From Rhodobacterales bacterium (GTDB lineage Bacteria > Pseudomonadota > Alphaproteobacteria > Rhodobacterales > Rhodobacteraceae): 64,000 nucleotides of DNA. The notes beneath the pieces are model-generated. The model searched no databases and was not told the origin of the DNA. It worked only from the letters and a program-made list of their open reading frames with translations. Made by a program: the position numbers and the translations under genes. Where the stretch lies: contig JAPLPE010000013.1 of NCBI GenBank assembly GCA_026400355.1, positions 186,001 to 250,000 of the forward strand. Direction: 5' to 3'. Within the stretch, counting starts at the first letter, position 1. Each line of letters opens with the position of its first letter. This document shows positions 1 through 8,827 of this stretch, piece after piece.

Positions 1-313
1 AGCAAGCCAACGGCAGCAGCGTCAGAGTATTGACTGACTGATTTCGGACCAATTGATCAACTGAAAACAGATGGAACACCCGAGTTTCTGCGCGCCTCAC
101 AAGCCAATATGAATGAAGGACAAATGGCGTTTCGTATCACCGATCCATCATGGGTGTGACCGCCAGGCCTGCATGTGTTTTCAGGGCATCAGCGGTGGTC
201 ATCGTCCGTTATTCTCGCAAGGAACGCATGGGGTCAGAACCCGGGTCACAGCATCCAGACTGCGCCGACCCAGGAAACTGAACAGCAGGCGAACACGGCC
301 ACGTGCACCCCGT
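1..313. other. no supported gene
   Basis: I see no convincing coding region here; open frames through it have unnatural composition. The only structure noted is ACCCGGGTCAC at 239-249, nearly repeated as ACCCGGGGTCAC at 660-671, so the two copies bracket the ABC ATPase remnant that follows. This may be a scar of rearrangement or chance. Confidence 0.4.
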
Positions 314-664
314 TCAGTCTGTGATCACCGCCGCCGCACCCTGGCACAAATCCGCCACCCCAAGACCGCCCGGGATCGCCGACAACAGCTTCTGCGTCGA
401 TGCCGTCTTCGGATCGCTGCAGATCGCGTCCGACTTGTGCTGCTCGACCACTGTGCCGTTCTGCATGACCACCACCTGATCCGACATGTGCTTTATGACC
501 GACAGATGATGCGAGATGAAGATGCAGGACAGCCCGAACTCGTCCTGCAGATCCTGCAACAGGTTCAGCACCTGCGCCTGCATCGAAACGCCCAGCGCCG
601 ACACCGCCTGATCACAGATCAGGATATCGGGCTTCATCGTCAGGAAGCGCGCAATAGCGACCCG
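314..664 (-). pseudogene. remnant of a di/oligopeptide ABC transporter ATPase (C-terminal half)
   Basis: The reading frame starts abruptly at residues RVAIAR, just after an in-frame stop, and runs through a recognisable Walker B/D-loop and H-loop region. That is the part of Dpp/Opp-type ATPases that follows the LSGGQ signature. The Walker B segment reads DQAVSALGVS where the family has DEAVSALDVS, so the catalytic Glu and the D-loop Asp are both lost. The switch His is kept (FISHHLSV). The Walker A half and the typical C-terminal oligopeptide-transporter tail are absent, and no permease or binding protein genes are adjacent. I infer a decayed fragment with no ATPase activity. Confidence 0.8.
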
Positions 665-944
665 GGGTCACAAGCCTGACTGTCATTGATCCTTAACACT
701 CGCACCCTCGGATACTGCCGATCCCATGTCGATTTGTCGCTGGCAATAGGCGGATGAATGCTTCCGTTGGGTCATCTCACAGCCGCTTTAAGCCGCAAGA
801 CCATACACACAGGCCGGGCCAAGGCCGCATTCCGCTGGATCGTTATCGCGCGGGCCACCAGCCTGTCACCACTTGGTACCATCCCGCCCTGAATCTTGCG
901 ACCACCCCAACCTTGCAGACGCTGTCAGCCATCTGATGACAGTG

Positions 945-1232
945 TCACGGCTCCGACAGGTAATCCGCCGAAACGTAGCCAGACAGTTGTGGAGCATCGG
1001 CCAGTGACACCTTGCACCAAAGCTGGCCCAGTTCGGTCACACAGTCATGCCGGATCAGCGCCGTCCCTTCCGGCAGCCCCAGAATGACCGAAAAGCCAAG
1101 TCCGGGCCCCGCCCGCAGCTTGAGATACTCCTCCGGCCCCGTCCCTTGGACAACCGTCCGCGCCCCTGTGACGTTCCCGCAGCCTGCAAGGACGATGAGC
1201 GAAAAAAGAACCGGAAAACCGTAGCGCAGCAT
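945..1232 (-). CDS. small SH3-like lipoprotein
   Basis: A 95-residue protein with a hydrophobic N-terminus and a clear lipobox (LAGC, Cys near residue 18), so a predicted membrane-anchored lipoprotein. The mature part (LKLRAGPGLGFSVI, later LWCKVSL and GYVSADYL) has the pattern of bacterial SH3 domains, which often bind cell-wall peptides. It stands alone, flanked by a decayed region on one side and a divergent exported protein on the other. The exact ligand is unknown. The call of lipoprotein plus SH3-like fold is by pattern only. Confidence 0.75.
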   Translation of the reverse strand: MLRYGFPVLFSLIVLAGCGNVTGARTVVQGTGPEEYLKLRAGPGLGFSVILGLPEGTALIRHDCVTELGQLWCKVSLADAPQLSGYVSADYLSEP

Positions 1233-1483
1233 GATCTGACCTCGTCCCTGCCCCTGTCACCAGACATTCGGTCCGGCATCGTGTTTTGCGCCAAGGATGA
1301 ATCCTTGCCACGTCAAAGTCCAGATTGCGCAGACAACTGCACAGGCCCGAACCTGCCCCTATTCTCCAAAAAGATCGCAGCCCCGGCGACACCGCACTTT
1401 TTCGTTTTGCCTTCGCACCCGTCCGGTCTAGCTTTCCGCTGCGGCAGATCATCTGCCACCCCGGCAAGAAGGACAGCCCCGGA

Positions 1484-2122
1484 ATGACCATGATATCCAT
1501 GTCCGGCATGCGGACCCTGGCCTGTTCGCTCGCGTCCCTCACACTCCTCGCCGCCCCGGCACAGGCCGAGTCCACCTTTGTCCCCGGCCCCACCCAGTAC
1601 ATTGCCGCCCTCGGCAACACCGCTGCGACCTCGGGCACAGAAGCTGAAAGCTGGGGTTTCTGGACCGTGGACCCCGGCCCCCGCGGTATTCGCGTCCGGG
1701 ACTATCCCGACCTGATCGCCAATGGCGGCGTGGCCCCCAGCGGCTGGCAATTCGACGACGCCGGATGGTGGATCGAAGAACACGGCCTGATCATGGAGGC
1801 CCCAAGCTTTCCCCTCCCCGCAGGCGCCTATGTCGTCACAGGTGGGCGCGAGGTGACCGCAGTCCTGACCGTCGAATCACCCGACGCCTCCGGCCATCAG
1901 GCGTGGAGCCTTAGCGACGGCGCCACCCTATACGACGTGACACACCTGCACTGCCGCGCAGCCCTCTATACCCCGCAGAACGAAGTCCAGTCCTGCACCC
2001 CCGACAACACCCCCCTAAACGCCTTCCCGATGAGCCCCGGCATTGCCATGCCAGCCGTCGAAGGTTGCAGAAAACGCGACTATCAGGTCCTCATCGTTCT
2101 CGGAACCATGGTCGAAAGCTGA
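1484..2122 (+). CDS. exported protein of unknown function
   Basis: Starts at the ATG at 1484, chosen because an AAGGA motif lies about 10 bases upstream; further ATGs at 1490, 1499 and 1508 are alternatives. The product is about 212 residues with a Sec-type signal peptide ending near APAQA. The mature region is rich in Trp, Gly and Pro and has a pair of Cys near the C-terminal third (HLHCRAAL, VQSCTPDN) that could form a periplasmic disulfide, plus a third Cys in EGCRKRD. I do not recognise the family. It is divergent from the lipoprotein at 945-1232. Confidence 0.65.
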   Translation: MTMISMSGMRTLACSLASLTLLAAPAQAESTFVPGPTQYIAALGNTAATSGTEAESWGFWTVDPGPRGIRVRDYPDLIANGGVAPSGWQFDDAGWWIEEHGLIMEAPSFPLPAGAYVVTGGREVTAVLTVESPDASGHQAWSLSDGATLYDVTHLHCRAALYTPQNEVQSCTPDNTPLNAFPMSPGIAMPAVEGCRKRDYQVLIVLGTMVES

Positions 2123-2176
2123 AGACCCTCACCAGCCTGCCCCGGAACCGGAACAGGACCTGCAGATAAACAGGCA

Positions 2177-2269
2177 AACTTGGCGTCAAACGCCAAGTTC
2201 GCGTCAAGGACAGCGACAAGAACTCCGGTTTCCGAAACCATTCTTTGAACCCGCCGGATCGGCGGTTCA
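2177..2269. repeat. two strong hairpins downstream of the exported protein gene
   Basis: AACTTGGCGT and its exact complement are separated by three bases (2177-2199), and a second, one-base-bulged hairpin (CGCCG/CGGCG core flanked by TGAAC/GTTCA) lies at 2246-2269. Neither has a T-tract, so they are not classical terminators on either strand, but they could stabilise or end the transcript of the gene at 1484-2122. Confidence 0.5.
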
Positions 2270-2294
2270 GGGCCTTCCCTGACAAAGCCCCAAA

Positions 2295-2843
2295 GTGATC
2301 GCTCGGCCCAGGCACCCGTCCAGAGTCAGCATCATCGACCTCGCCCAGATCGCCAAAGCCGCAAGTGCCAGCGTCATCGGCACCGCCGCGAAAGTGGCGC
2401 GCGCCCTCGCGTACGCCGCCGACCTCGTCATCAACCGCGACGATACGCCCTTCGTCGCCGCAGCACTCGCCTTCACCGGCGGACGCGGCGTTGACAATGT
2501 CGTCGATTCAACCGGTGCAACCATCTCCGACCGCAGTTTCGATATGATACGCAAACTCGGCCATGGCGTCAGCTTCGGCGAAGCCTAAGGCAAACCATTC
2601 CTCAATCTCTGAGAAAGTCTTGTGAAAAAGTCTCTCACCTTCACCCGCATGCATCTGGGCTACCCCGGCTACCACTCCGACGCCTCGAAACATCGCGTGA
2701 CCCAAGTCCTCTCAGCCATCCAGTCCGGCGGGATCAAGGGCCCCATCGAAGGCATCTGCCGCCTCGACAACATGACCGAAATGATCGACGCCCTGAACTC
2801 GCGCAAGACAGCGGGCAAACTGATCGTCCGGACCAGCGCCTGA
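2295..2843 (+). pseudogene. quinone oxidoreductase / zinc-type alcohol dehydrogenase remnant
   Basis: This is the C-terminal, NAD(P)-binding half of a medium-chain dehydrogenase of the NADPH:quinone oxidoreductase type. It includes TGGRGVDNVVDS (family: TGGRGVDVVYDS), GHGVSFGEA, KSLTFTRMHLG and a final KLIVRTSA. The same frame is cut by TAA at 2586-2588 and by a TGA ten codons later, between GVSFGEA and the SLTFTR motif. The glycine motif that should start the Rossmann fold is eroded, and the whole N-terminal catalytic domain is missing. I infer a dead gene. No intact partner is nearby except acuI, a distant MDR relative on the other strand. Confidence 0.85.
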
Positions 2844-2869
2844 CCCTCAAGACGATCCGGACCCAAAGG

Positions 2870-3379
2870 TCAAAGCTTCGGATCAGGATTCTCCGTATGC
2901 CCGTCCACAGCGATGATCTGCCCCGTCACGAACCTCGCGGCGGGCGAGGCAAGGAAGACCGCCATGTTGGCCACATCCTCCGCCTCCACGAAACTCCGCA
3001 TCGACGTGCCCCCGGCATAGGCCGCATAAAGCGCATCCCGCGCAAACAGGAACGCCCCTTCCAGATTGACCGCCACGCAGTCCCGGAACCCGTCAGGCGG
3101 CATGTCCTCCGGCCGCGCCGTTGGCCCCGCGATGCCTGCGTTGGCGCAAAGCACCTCCAGCCCGCCCCACTCCGCCGTCAGCCGCGCAAACAGCCCTGCC
3201 ACCGCGCCTTCGTCAGACACGTCGATCCGGTCCCTCCGCCACGCCTTCGGCCAGGCGGCCAAAGCAGCCTCGTCCACATCCACGACCCAGATATCTGCCC
3301 CCTGCGCGGCAAAGGCCGCGCCCATCGCCCGCCCGATCCTCGCCGCCCCGGCGGTGATCAGCACCCGCTGTCCCGTCAT
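2870..3379 (-). CDS. short-chain dehydrogenase with in-frame loss of the active-site segment
   Basis: The N-terminus has an SDR Rossmann start (VLITAGAARIGRAMG) and the NAG motif (LCANAGIAG). The C-terminus has the usual SDR end (FLASPAARFVTGQIIAVDGH). Total length is only 169 residues against about 255 for the family. After VNLEGAFLFARDAL the sequence jumps to YAAYAGGTSMRSF, so the segment holding the catalytic Ser and the YxxxK motif is gone although the frame is intact. It overlaps acuI by four bases (ATGA), which implies translational coupling. I expect an inactive dehydrogenase; a residual NAD-binding role cannot be excluded. It may be better classed as a pseudogene. Confidence 0.8.
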   Translation of the reverse strand: MTGQRVLITAGAARIGRAMGAAFAAQGADIWVVDVDEAALAAWPKAWRRDRIDVSDEGAVAGLFARLTAEWGGLEVLCANAGIAGPTARPEDMPPDGFRDCVAVNLEGAFLFARDALYAAYAGGTSMRSFVEAEDVANMAVFLASPAARFVTGQIIAVDGHTENPDPKL

Positions 3380-4365
3380 GCGTTCACATCCACCACGACG
3401 CGCCCCTGAACCTCGCCCTTCAGGATCGCGCCCCCCAATTCAGGCAAATCGGCCAAAGTCGCAGGCCGGATCATCGCCTCCAGCTTGTCCAGCGGCAGGT
3501 CCGTGGCAATCCGGTCCCATGCCCGGATGCGGTCCTCATAGGGCCGCAACACGGAATCGATCCCCAGAAGCTTCACCCCCCGCAACAGAAACGGAATGAC
3601 AGTCGCAGGCAAAGCCGACCCGCCAGCCAGCCCCACCGCCGCGACAGAGGCCCGGTACTGCATCTGCCCCAGCACCCGGGCCAGCATCGCACCGCCCACG
3701 GCATCCACACAACCGGCCCAGGTCTCGCTTTCCAAAGGCCGTTTCACCGTCTCGGCCAGGTCCGCCCGTGGCACGATCCGCCCCGCCCCCAGATCGCGCA
3801 GGTACGCCTCCGACTCGGGCCTCCCCGTCACCGCCGCCACCCGATACCCCAGCTTGGCCAGAATGGCCGTCGCGATCGACCCCACCCCACCGGCAGCGCC
3901 CGTGACCAGTACCTCGCCTTTCTCCGGCGTCAGCCCGTGATCCTCCAGATCCATGATGGCAAGCATCGCGGTCAACCCCGCCGTCCCGACCGCCATCGTC
4001 TGTCGCGTCGTCAGCCCCTTGGGCAGCGGCACCAGCCAATCCGCCTTGACCCGCGCCCGCGTGGCATAGCCGCCCCAATGCGCCTCGCCCACGCGCCAGC
4101 CGGTCAGGACAACCTTGTCGCCCGCCTTGTAACGCGGGTCATCCGACGTCTCGACCGTCCCGGCAAAGTCGATCCCCGGCACATGCGGATAGGTCCGCAC
4201 CAGCCCGCCGCCCGGCCCGATGCAAAGCCCGTCCTTGTAATTCAGCGTCGAATACTCGACCGCAACCGTCACATCGGCCGCAGGTAGCCGGTCATCCTCC
4301 AGCATCTGCACCGCCGCATGGGTCTTTCCCTCGGCATCCTTCTCGACCAGCAGAGCCTTGAACAT
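3376..4365 (-). CDS. acuI: acrylyl-CoA reductase (AcuI/YhdH-type MDR)
   Basis: About 329 residues, full length for the AcuI/YhdH group of zinc-free medium-chain reductases, which reduce acrylyl-CoA to propionyl-CoA with NADPH. Family marks are MFKALLVEKD at the start, STLNYKDGL, PHVPGIDFAGTV, the nucleotide-binding VTGAAGGVGSIA and the C-terminal QGRVVVDV. The ATG at 4365 is preferred over the GTG at 4374 because GGAAGG lies 8 bases before it. In marine relatives AcuI detoxifies acrylate from DMSP cleavage or works in 3-hydroxypropionate assimilation. No DMSP lyase or demethylase gene is visible here, so the substrate source is unknown. It is followed by the truncated SDR gene. Confidence 0.9.
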   Translation of the reverse strand: MFKALLVEKDAEGKTHAAVQMLEDDRLPAADVTVAVEYSTLNYKDGLCIGPGGGLVRTYPHVPGIDFAGTVETSDDPRYKAGDKVVLTGWRVGEAHWGGYATRARVKADWLVPLPKGLTTRQTMAVGTAGLTAMLAIMDLEDHGLTPEKGEVLVTGAAGGVGSIATAILAKLGYRVAAVTGRPESEAYLRDLGAGRIVPRADLAETVKRPLESETWAGCVDAVGGAMLARVLGQMQYRASVAAVGLAGGSALPATVIPFLLRGVKLLGIDSVLRPYEDRIRAWDRIATDLPLDKLEAMIRPATLADLPELGGAILKGEVQGRVVVDVNA

Positions 4366-4455
4366 CTGTCTCACCTTCCGTCATTTTCCAACGCCTGTCC
4401 CCGGCGCACATCAGCGTCCACCAAAGGCGCGAACCGCGCCAAAGGGCAAGCGCCG

Positions 4456-5079
4456 TCAGTTCGGACCATGCCAGTCGATCTGACAGATCTCCGCCGACCG
4501 CCCGTCAAAATCCCAGACCCTTCCATAGGCCCTGACCCGCCCCTTGCCCGCCTGCGCGATCGTAATGTCCGGCCCCATCCAGTAACCGGTATTGGACACG
4601 ACCACTTCCTGCTCAGGATCTGCCCCGGTGATCGGCGTCACCTCACCCTGAATCTTCTTGCCCACCATAAGCCGCCGCGTCTTGCCCTCGGTCACATAGC
4701 TGACAGGCGACCGTTCGGCCCCCAGAAACTCGGACACCATGATCGAAAACAGCCCCGTCGTCCCCCGCACCTTGCCTGAAAAGATGCGGACCAACCCGTC
4801 ATATGCCGCTTCGGACGCGCGTTCGTCGATATAGGCCGCAGCCTTCCAGTTGCCCCGCCCCATATTGCCCGGAATGTCCATGAGAAGGCCCACATTCAGC
4901 CCGCCCAGATCGTCACCATCAAAATGCCCCGTGTCGATCCGCACCCCGACCCAGGCCTGACAATAGCCTTCTGTCGGCGGATGCTTTCCCAGCGAAATCA
5001 CGCAGGGGCAAAAGACCGTGCAGTTGCAGTTCAGGATCAACTCGCCCTTGATCGCCCAGTCGGGCAAGGTGTTCATCAT
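4456..5079 (-). CDS. DUF1326 Cys-rich protein
   Basis: A 207-residue cytoplasmic protein with the DUF1326 hallmark near the N-terminus: a cluster of cysteines (NCNCTVFCPC, then GYC) that looks like a metal-binding site. The rest is a beta-rich domain with no recognisable enzyme motif. It lies 12 bases downstream of the DUF2182 membrane protein gene, in the same direction. This pairing is, to my knowledge, recurrent in proteobacteria and implies a shared job, perhaps metal handling or assembly of a metal centre at the membrane. Function is unproven. Confidence 0.85.
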   Translation of the reverse strand: MMNTLPDWAIKGELILNCNCTVFCPCVISLGKHPPTEGYCQAWVGVRIDTGHFDGDDLGGLNVGLLMDIPGNMGRGNWKAAAYIDERASEAAYDGLVRIFSGKVRGTTGLFSIMVSEFLGAERSPVSYVTEGKTRRLMVGKKIQGEVTPITGADPEQEVVVSNTGYWMGPDITIAQAGKGRVRAYGRVWDFDGRSAEICQIDWHGPN

Positions 5080-5091
5080 GGCATGGTCCTT

Positions 5092-5862
5092 TCAAGGTCC
5101 GAGAATGGCAGAAAACGCGGTGAAGACTCCGGCGGCGACCAGCGCCACCCCGGCAGGCCGGGTCAGAAGACGGCCCAGATCAGGCAGCTTTTCCAGCACC
5201 ATGAACAAAGTCGCAGCCCCCATCCACAGAAGTGACGTCGTCCCGCCCACAAAGGCCAGCGCCATCAGCGCCCAGCAGCACCCCAGGCACAGCGCCCCAG
5301 CTTCCACTCCCATGCGCAACGCCCGCGCCGCCCCCGGCGCCCAGCGCTCCATAAAGAATGTCATCGGCATCCGGCATTTCGCCAGACAGGCCGCCTTGAA
5401 CATCGAAAACTGATACAGCCCCGCCACGATCAGCAGCGCCGCCGTAAGCCAACCTGACAGGCTCGACCCGTCCGGCGCGAGCCACCCCCAACCCGCCAGC
5501 ACCTGCTGCGCCAAGGCCCCCACTGCCGCAGTGCCCAGCCACACGACCCCGTAACCGCCTACCAGCGCCACCGCATCCACAGGCCGCGTGGCCCCCGCTG
5601 CGCCAAGGTTCAGAAATGTCCGCAGCGCCGGCACAAAAGTCGGCAACATCATCGACGCCGCCATCAGCGCCCACATCGCAAACAGGGCAGGCCACCCCGC
5701 CGCCGTGGCCGAGGTGCAAAGGGTGGTCCAGATTCCCGCCGGAACCCCCGCCGTGGGCGATGCCACGACCATCGCAAACAGCCCGGCCCAGGCCAGCAGG
5801 ATCAGCCCAAAGAACCCGACCCAGACCGTCCCCTGCCAGTTGATCCCCTGCCGCAGGATCAT
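5092..5862 (-). CDS. DUF2182 integral membrane protein, putative metal-binding
   Basis: About 256 residues with roughly six to seven membrane segments. The DUF2182 marks are visible: MAASMMLPTF in an early helix, the motif FKAACLAKCRMPM after the middle helices, and a Cys/Met-rich helix (GALCLGCCWALMAL). Cys and Met clustering in membrane helices suggests binding of a soft metal such as copper, but this is inference. It is the first gene of a two-gene unit with the DUF1326 protein. I know of no established role. Confidence 0.85.
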   Translation of the reverse strand: MILRQGINWQGTVWVGFFGLILLAWAGLFAMVVASPTAGVPAGIWTTLCTSATAAGWPALFAMWALMAASMMLPTFVPALRTFLNLGAAGATRPVDAVALVGGYGVVWLGTAAVGALAQQVLAGWGWLAPDGSSLSGWLTAALLIVAGLYQFSMFKAACLAKCRMPMTFFMERWAPGAARALRMGVEAGALCLGCCWALMALAFVGGTTSLLWMGAATLFMVLEKLPDLGRLLTRPAGVALVAAGVFTAFSAILGP

Positions 5863-5913
5863 GTGCGCACCATCCGCACCATCGACCCGATCATCCTGTC
5901 GCGCATCCAGCCC

Positions 5914-6918
5914 TCACAGAAACGGCAGGTCGGTCAGCGTGCCGGCAATCCTCTCACCGCTCACATGCGCCTCCAACCTGTCCCCAACATTGCAGGACCG
6001 CGCGAAAAGGGCAAAGCTGATAATCTTCTGAATCCGGTAGGGAAAGATGCAGTTTGCAAGGTCGCCAGCCTTCACCCCGTCCTCCAGGATCGGGTTCCAC
6101 AGAAACCCCGGCTGCACCGACCCCGCCATCCAGCAGGATGTTCCACAACTGGGTGCCCTTGGACCCGTCCTGCAGGCAGATCTCGAACACGCCTTGCCTG
6201 GACCAGCCTGACCAAGCCACCGGCACCAGGATGCATTCAATCTCGGTCTCGCGGAACCAGAAGCTCTTCGGCCCTCGCACCCGGTCGCCAAAGGCATGCG
6301 CCACCACATCCTCGGCCATGGGCCTTTGCACCGCCATGGGCGACACATCGGGCTCCGACACCTCGACCCGGAACCCAGCTCACCGTAATCGCCCCCGCCC
6401 AGAACCAGACACTGCTCTACGCGATCGACAGCCAGTACAGAAGGACGCCTGCGACCAGCCGGCCTTGTCGCTCTCCGTCTCAGTCCAGGTCTTGCCCGGC
6501 GGCCCCGCGATGTTCTCCCAGAAACTCGCCATCCGCCAGGAATCGGCAACCGGATGAGCCCGCACTCCACCGGCACCAGATCACAGGCATCCGTCGTAGA
6601 TGAACTGATCGCCAGCCCCGGGAAAAGTTGCGCTTCCAGTTCCATCAGTGGCACCGCCCCCTCGGGATCGGTCGCTGCCAGAAAGCCAAAGATCCCTCGG
6701 CAGGCCAAAGGATTGCGGATCATCGCGTCCGGCGGTGTCGTCTCGACCGCCATCTCGGTCGTGGCAAACTGCAGTGTCCCGTTCCACGCGGCGCCCGGCG
6801 CAACCCCTTCAGGCGGGGCAAAGCTGGAGGTCGCCGTCCAGTCAGGCGCCTCGGACAGCGCGGCAGTGGGCAGGGCAAGGGCAAGTGTGGCGATCAGATG
6901 CCTGGCAGACATGGGCAT
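5914..6918 (-). pseudogene. frameshifted exported protein
   Basis: The natural start is at 6918 and encodes a good signal peptide (ATLALALPTAALS) followed by about 110 sensible residues. The coherent sequence then moves to other frames: one segment is in the frame covering 6380-6565 (WRMASFWENIAGPPGKTWTE), a middle part in the frame of 5954-6361 (FWFRETEIECILVPVAWSG), and the tail returns to the frame ending at 5914 (CIFPYRIQKIISFALFARS). At least three indels are needed to rebuild a protein of about 330 residues. The family is not recognised. The number of lesions argues against a single sequencing error. Confidence 0.75.
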
Positions 6919-7027
6919 CACCTCGGCTGCTGGGATCGGACTGCCGCCATGGGACGGCAACCCAAACACCTTCCGCAAACAACCAATTCCACGCCTCAGC
7001 CTGCGCATTGGAAATGCGCCGCCGCCT

Positions 7028-8641
7028 TCACAGGATCGCGAACATCACCCGCATCCGCTTCTTGTCTAACTTGCCGACACTCGTCTTGGGCAGCGCGTCC
7101 AGCACTTCGATCCGGTCCGGCATGGCCCATTTCGGCAATCTGCCGGACTCCACACAGTCCTTCATCACAGCCCGGATACCCGCATCCACCGCCGCCCCGT
7201 CCGCCCCGGCGACCAAGGTCACCGCCAGACAAGGCCGCTCTCCCCACCGCTCATCTGGCAACCCCACCGCCGCCACTTCACCCACACCCGCGACCCGGCT
7301 CGCAAGGCCCTCAAGGTCGAGCGAAGACACCCATTCCCCGCCCGACTTGATCACATCCTTCACCCGGTCCCCGATCCGCACCGTCCCGTCCGGCGCGATG
7401 GTCGCAATGTCCCCGGTATGCAACCACTCGCCCCGCCACAGCGCCGCCGTCCCCTCGGACGACTTCAGGTAACTCTCCGTCAGCCAAGGCGCACGCACTG
7501 TGATCTCCCCGCTCGACACGCCGTCATGCGGCACCGGGTTCATGTTCTCGTCCCGCAGCGACAACTCGACCAAAGGCGCGGCCTTCCCCGTCGCTGTCCG
7601 GATCGGAACCGTGTCCCCCGCCCCCTGTGATGCCACCATGTCCGACAGGGTCAGCAAAGGCGCCGTCTCCGACATGCCGTATCCAGTATGCACATCGATC
7701 CCCCGCGCCAGCGCCGCCTGTGCCAGCCCCGGAGTCAGCGCCGATCCCCCGATCAGCACCTTCCACCCCGACAGATCGACCGCTGCACTCTCAGGCGCGC
7801 TCAGGATCATGTTCAACACTGTCGGCACACAATGCGTGAACGTCACCCCATGCATGGCGATGAGGTTGATCAGCTTCACCGGCTCATACCGCCCCGGATA
7901 GACCTGCTTGATCCCCAAAAGCGTCGCCACATAAGGCACGCCCCAGGCATGCACATGGAACATCGGGGTGATCGGCATGTACACATCCGCCCGGTGCAGC
8001 CCGCCCGTCCCCGGCACCGGCGACAGCGCTGCAATCATGCCCAGCGTATGCAGCACCACCTGCCGGTGCGAAAAGCTGACCCCCTTCGGGTCGCCCGTCG
8101 TGCCCGTCGTATAGAACAGCGTCGCCCGCGTGTTCTCGTCGAACTCCGGGAACACATGCCCCGCATCCGCGCTCTCCAGCAGCGCTTCATACTCCCCGGC
8201 AAAGGGCATCCCTTCGGGCACAGGCTCCGCCCTGTCCTGCATGAAGACGATCTTCACCGGCCGCGTCACCCGACCGATAATGCCCGCCACCAGCGGCACG
8301 AAATCCGCGTGGACAAGGATGAGATCATCCTCGGCATGGTTGATCGTATAAAGCACCTGCTCCGGCGACAGCCGCACGTTGACCGTATGCAGCACCGCCC
8401 CCAGCATAGGCACCCCGAAATAGCATTCGAGATAACGGTGACTGTCCCAGTCCATCACCGCCACAACCGACCCCTGCTTCACCCCCAGCGCCGTCAGCAC
8501 GGACCCCAGCCGCCCGATCCGCTTGCGCAACTCGCGGTAGGAATAGCGCATCACATCCGCATGGATGATCTCCTGCTCCGGCGCATTGGCCAAAGGCGTG
8601 TTCAACAGACTGCCGATGTTCATCTGGTAAAGTGGTGTCAT
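7028..8641 (-). CDS. acyl-CoA synthetase, AMP-forming (medium/long-chain fatty acid type)
   Basis: About 537 residues, full length for the ANL superfamily. The P-loop (YTTGTTGDPKG), the motif GYGMSETAP, the GDIATI / RIGDRVKD hinge and the catalytic Lys near the end (SVGKLDKKRM) are all present. The ATG at 8641 is chosen because a GGGGGGAG Shine-Dalgarno stretch lies just upstream. It should activate a fatty or substituted short-chain acid to its CoA thioester. It resembles AlkK-type and the 3-methylmercaptopropionate ligase (DmdB) type, which cannot be told apart by eye. A decayed LysR gene lies divergently upstream and may once have controlled it. Confidence 0.88.
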   Translation of the reverse strand: MTPLYQMNIGSLLNTPLANAPEQEIIHADVMRYSYRELRKRIGRLGSVLTALGVKQGSVVAVMDWDSHRYLECYFGVPMLGAVLHTVNVRLSPEQVLYTINHAEDDLILVHADFVPLVAGIIGRVTRPVKIVFMQDRAEPVPEGMPFAGEYEALLESADAGHVFPEFDENTRATLFYTTGTTGDPKGVSFSHRQVVLHTLGMIAALSPVPGTGGLHRADVYMPITPMFHVHAWGVPYVATLLGIKQVYPGRYEPVKLINLIAMHGVTFTHCVPTVLNMILSAPESAAVDLSGWKVLIGGSALTPGLAQAALARGIDVHTGYGMSETAPLLTLSDMVASQGAGDTVPIRTATGKAAPLVELSLRDENMNPVPHDGVSSGEITVRAPWLTESYLKSSEGTAALWRGEWLHTGDIATIAPDGTVRIGDRVKDVIKSGGEWVSSLDLEGLASRVAGVGEVAAVGLPDERWGERPCLAVTLVAGADGAAVDAGIRAVMKDCVESGRLPKWAMPDRIEVLDALPKTSVGKLDKKRMRVMFAIL

Positions 8642-8827
8642 CGCGGTCTCCCCCCTCGCGCCGTCCACGTTTCCTTACCCTCACACGCCACCCCGCCTTC
8701 TGGCAAACGACAAAACCCCACTGTCAGGCCCGTTCCCCCTCGGCAACATGTCGGAAACCGCCTTCCCTGCCGCCCGCCCCCTTGTATCGGCACCCATGAC
8801 CCCGTTTCCGGCAAGGATAGGTTTGCC

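Noticed and set aside
113-679. 188-codon plus-strand open frame
   Set aside because: It is the antisense shadow of the ABC ATPase remnant plus unstructured flanking sequence; its protein is Arg/His-rich with no domain pattern.
1045-1783. minus-strand frames opposite the exported protein gene
   Set aside because: They are out-of-frame shadows with no signal peptide or domain pattern.
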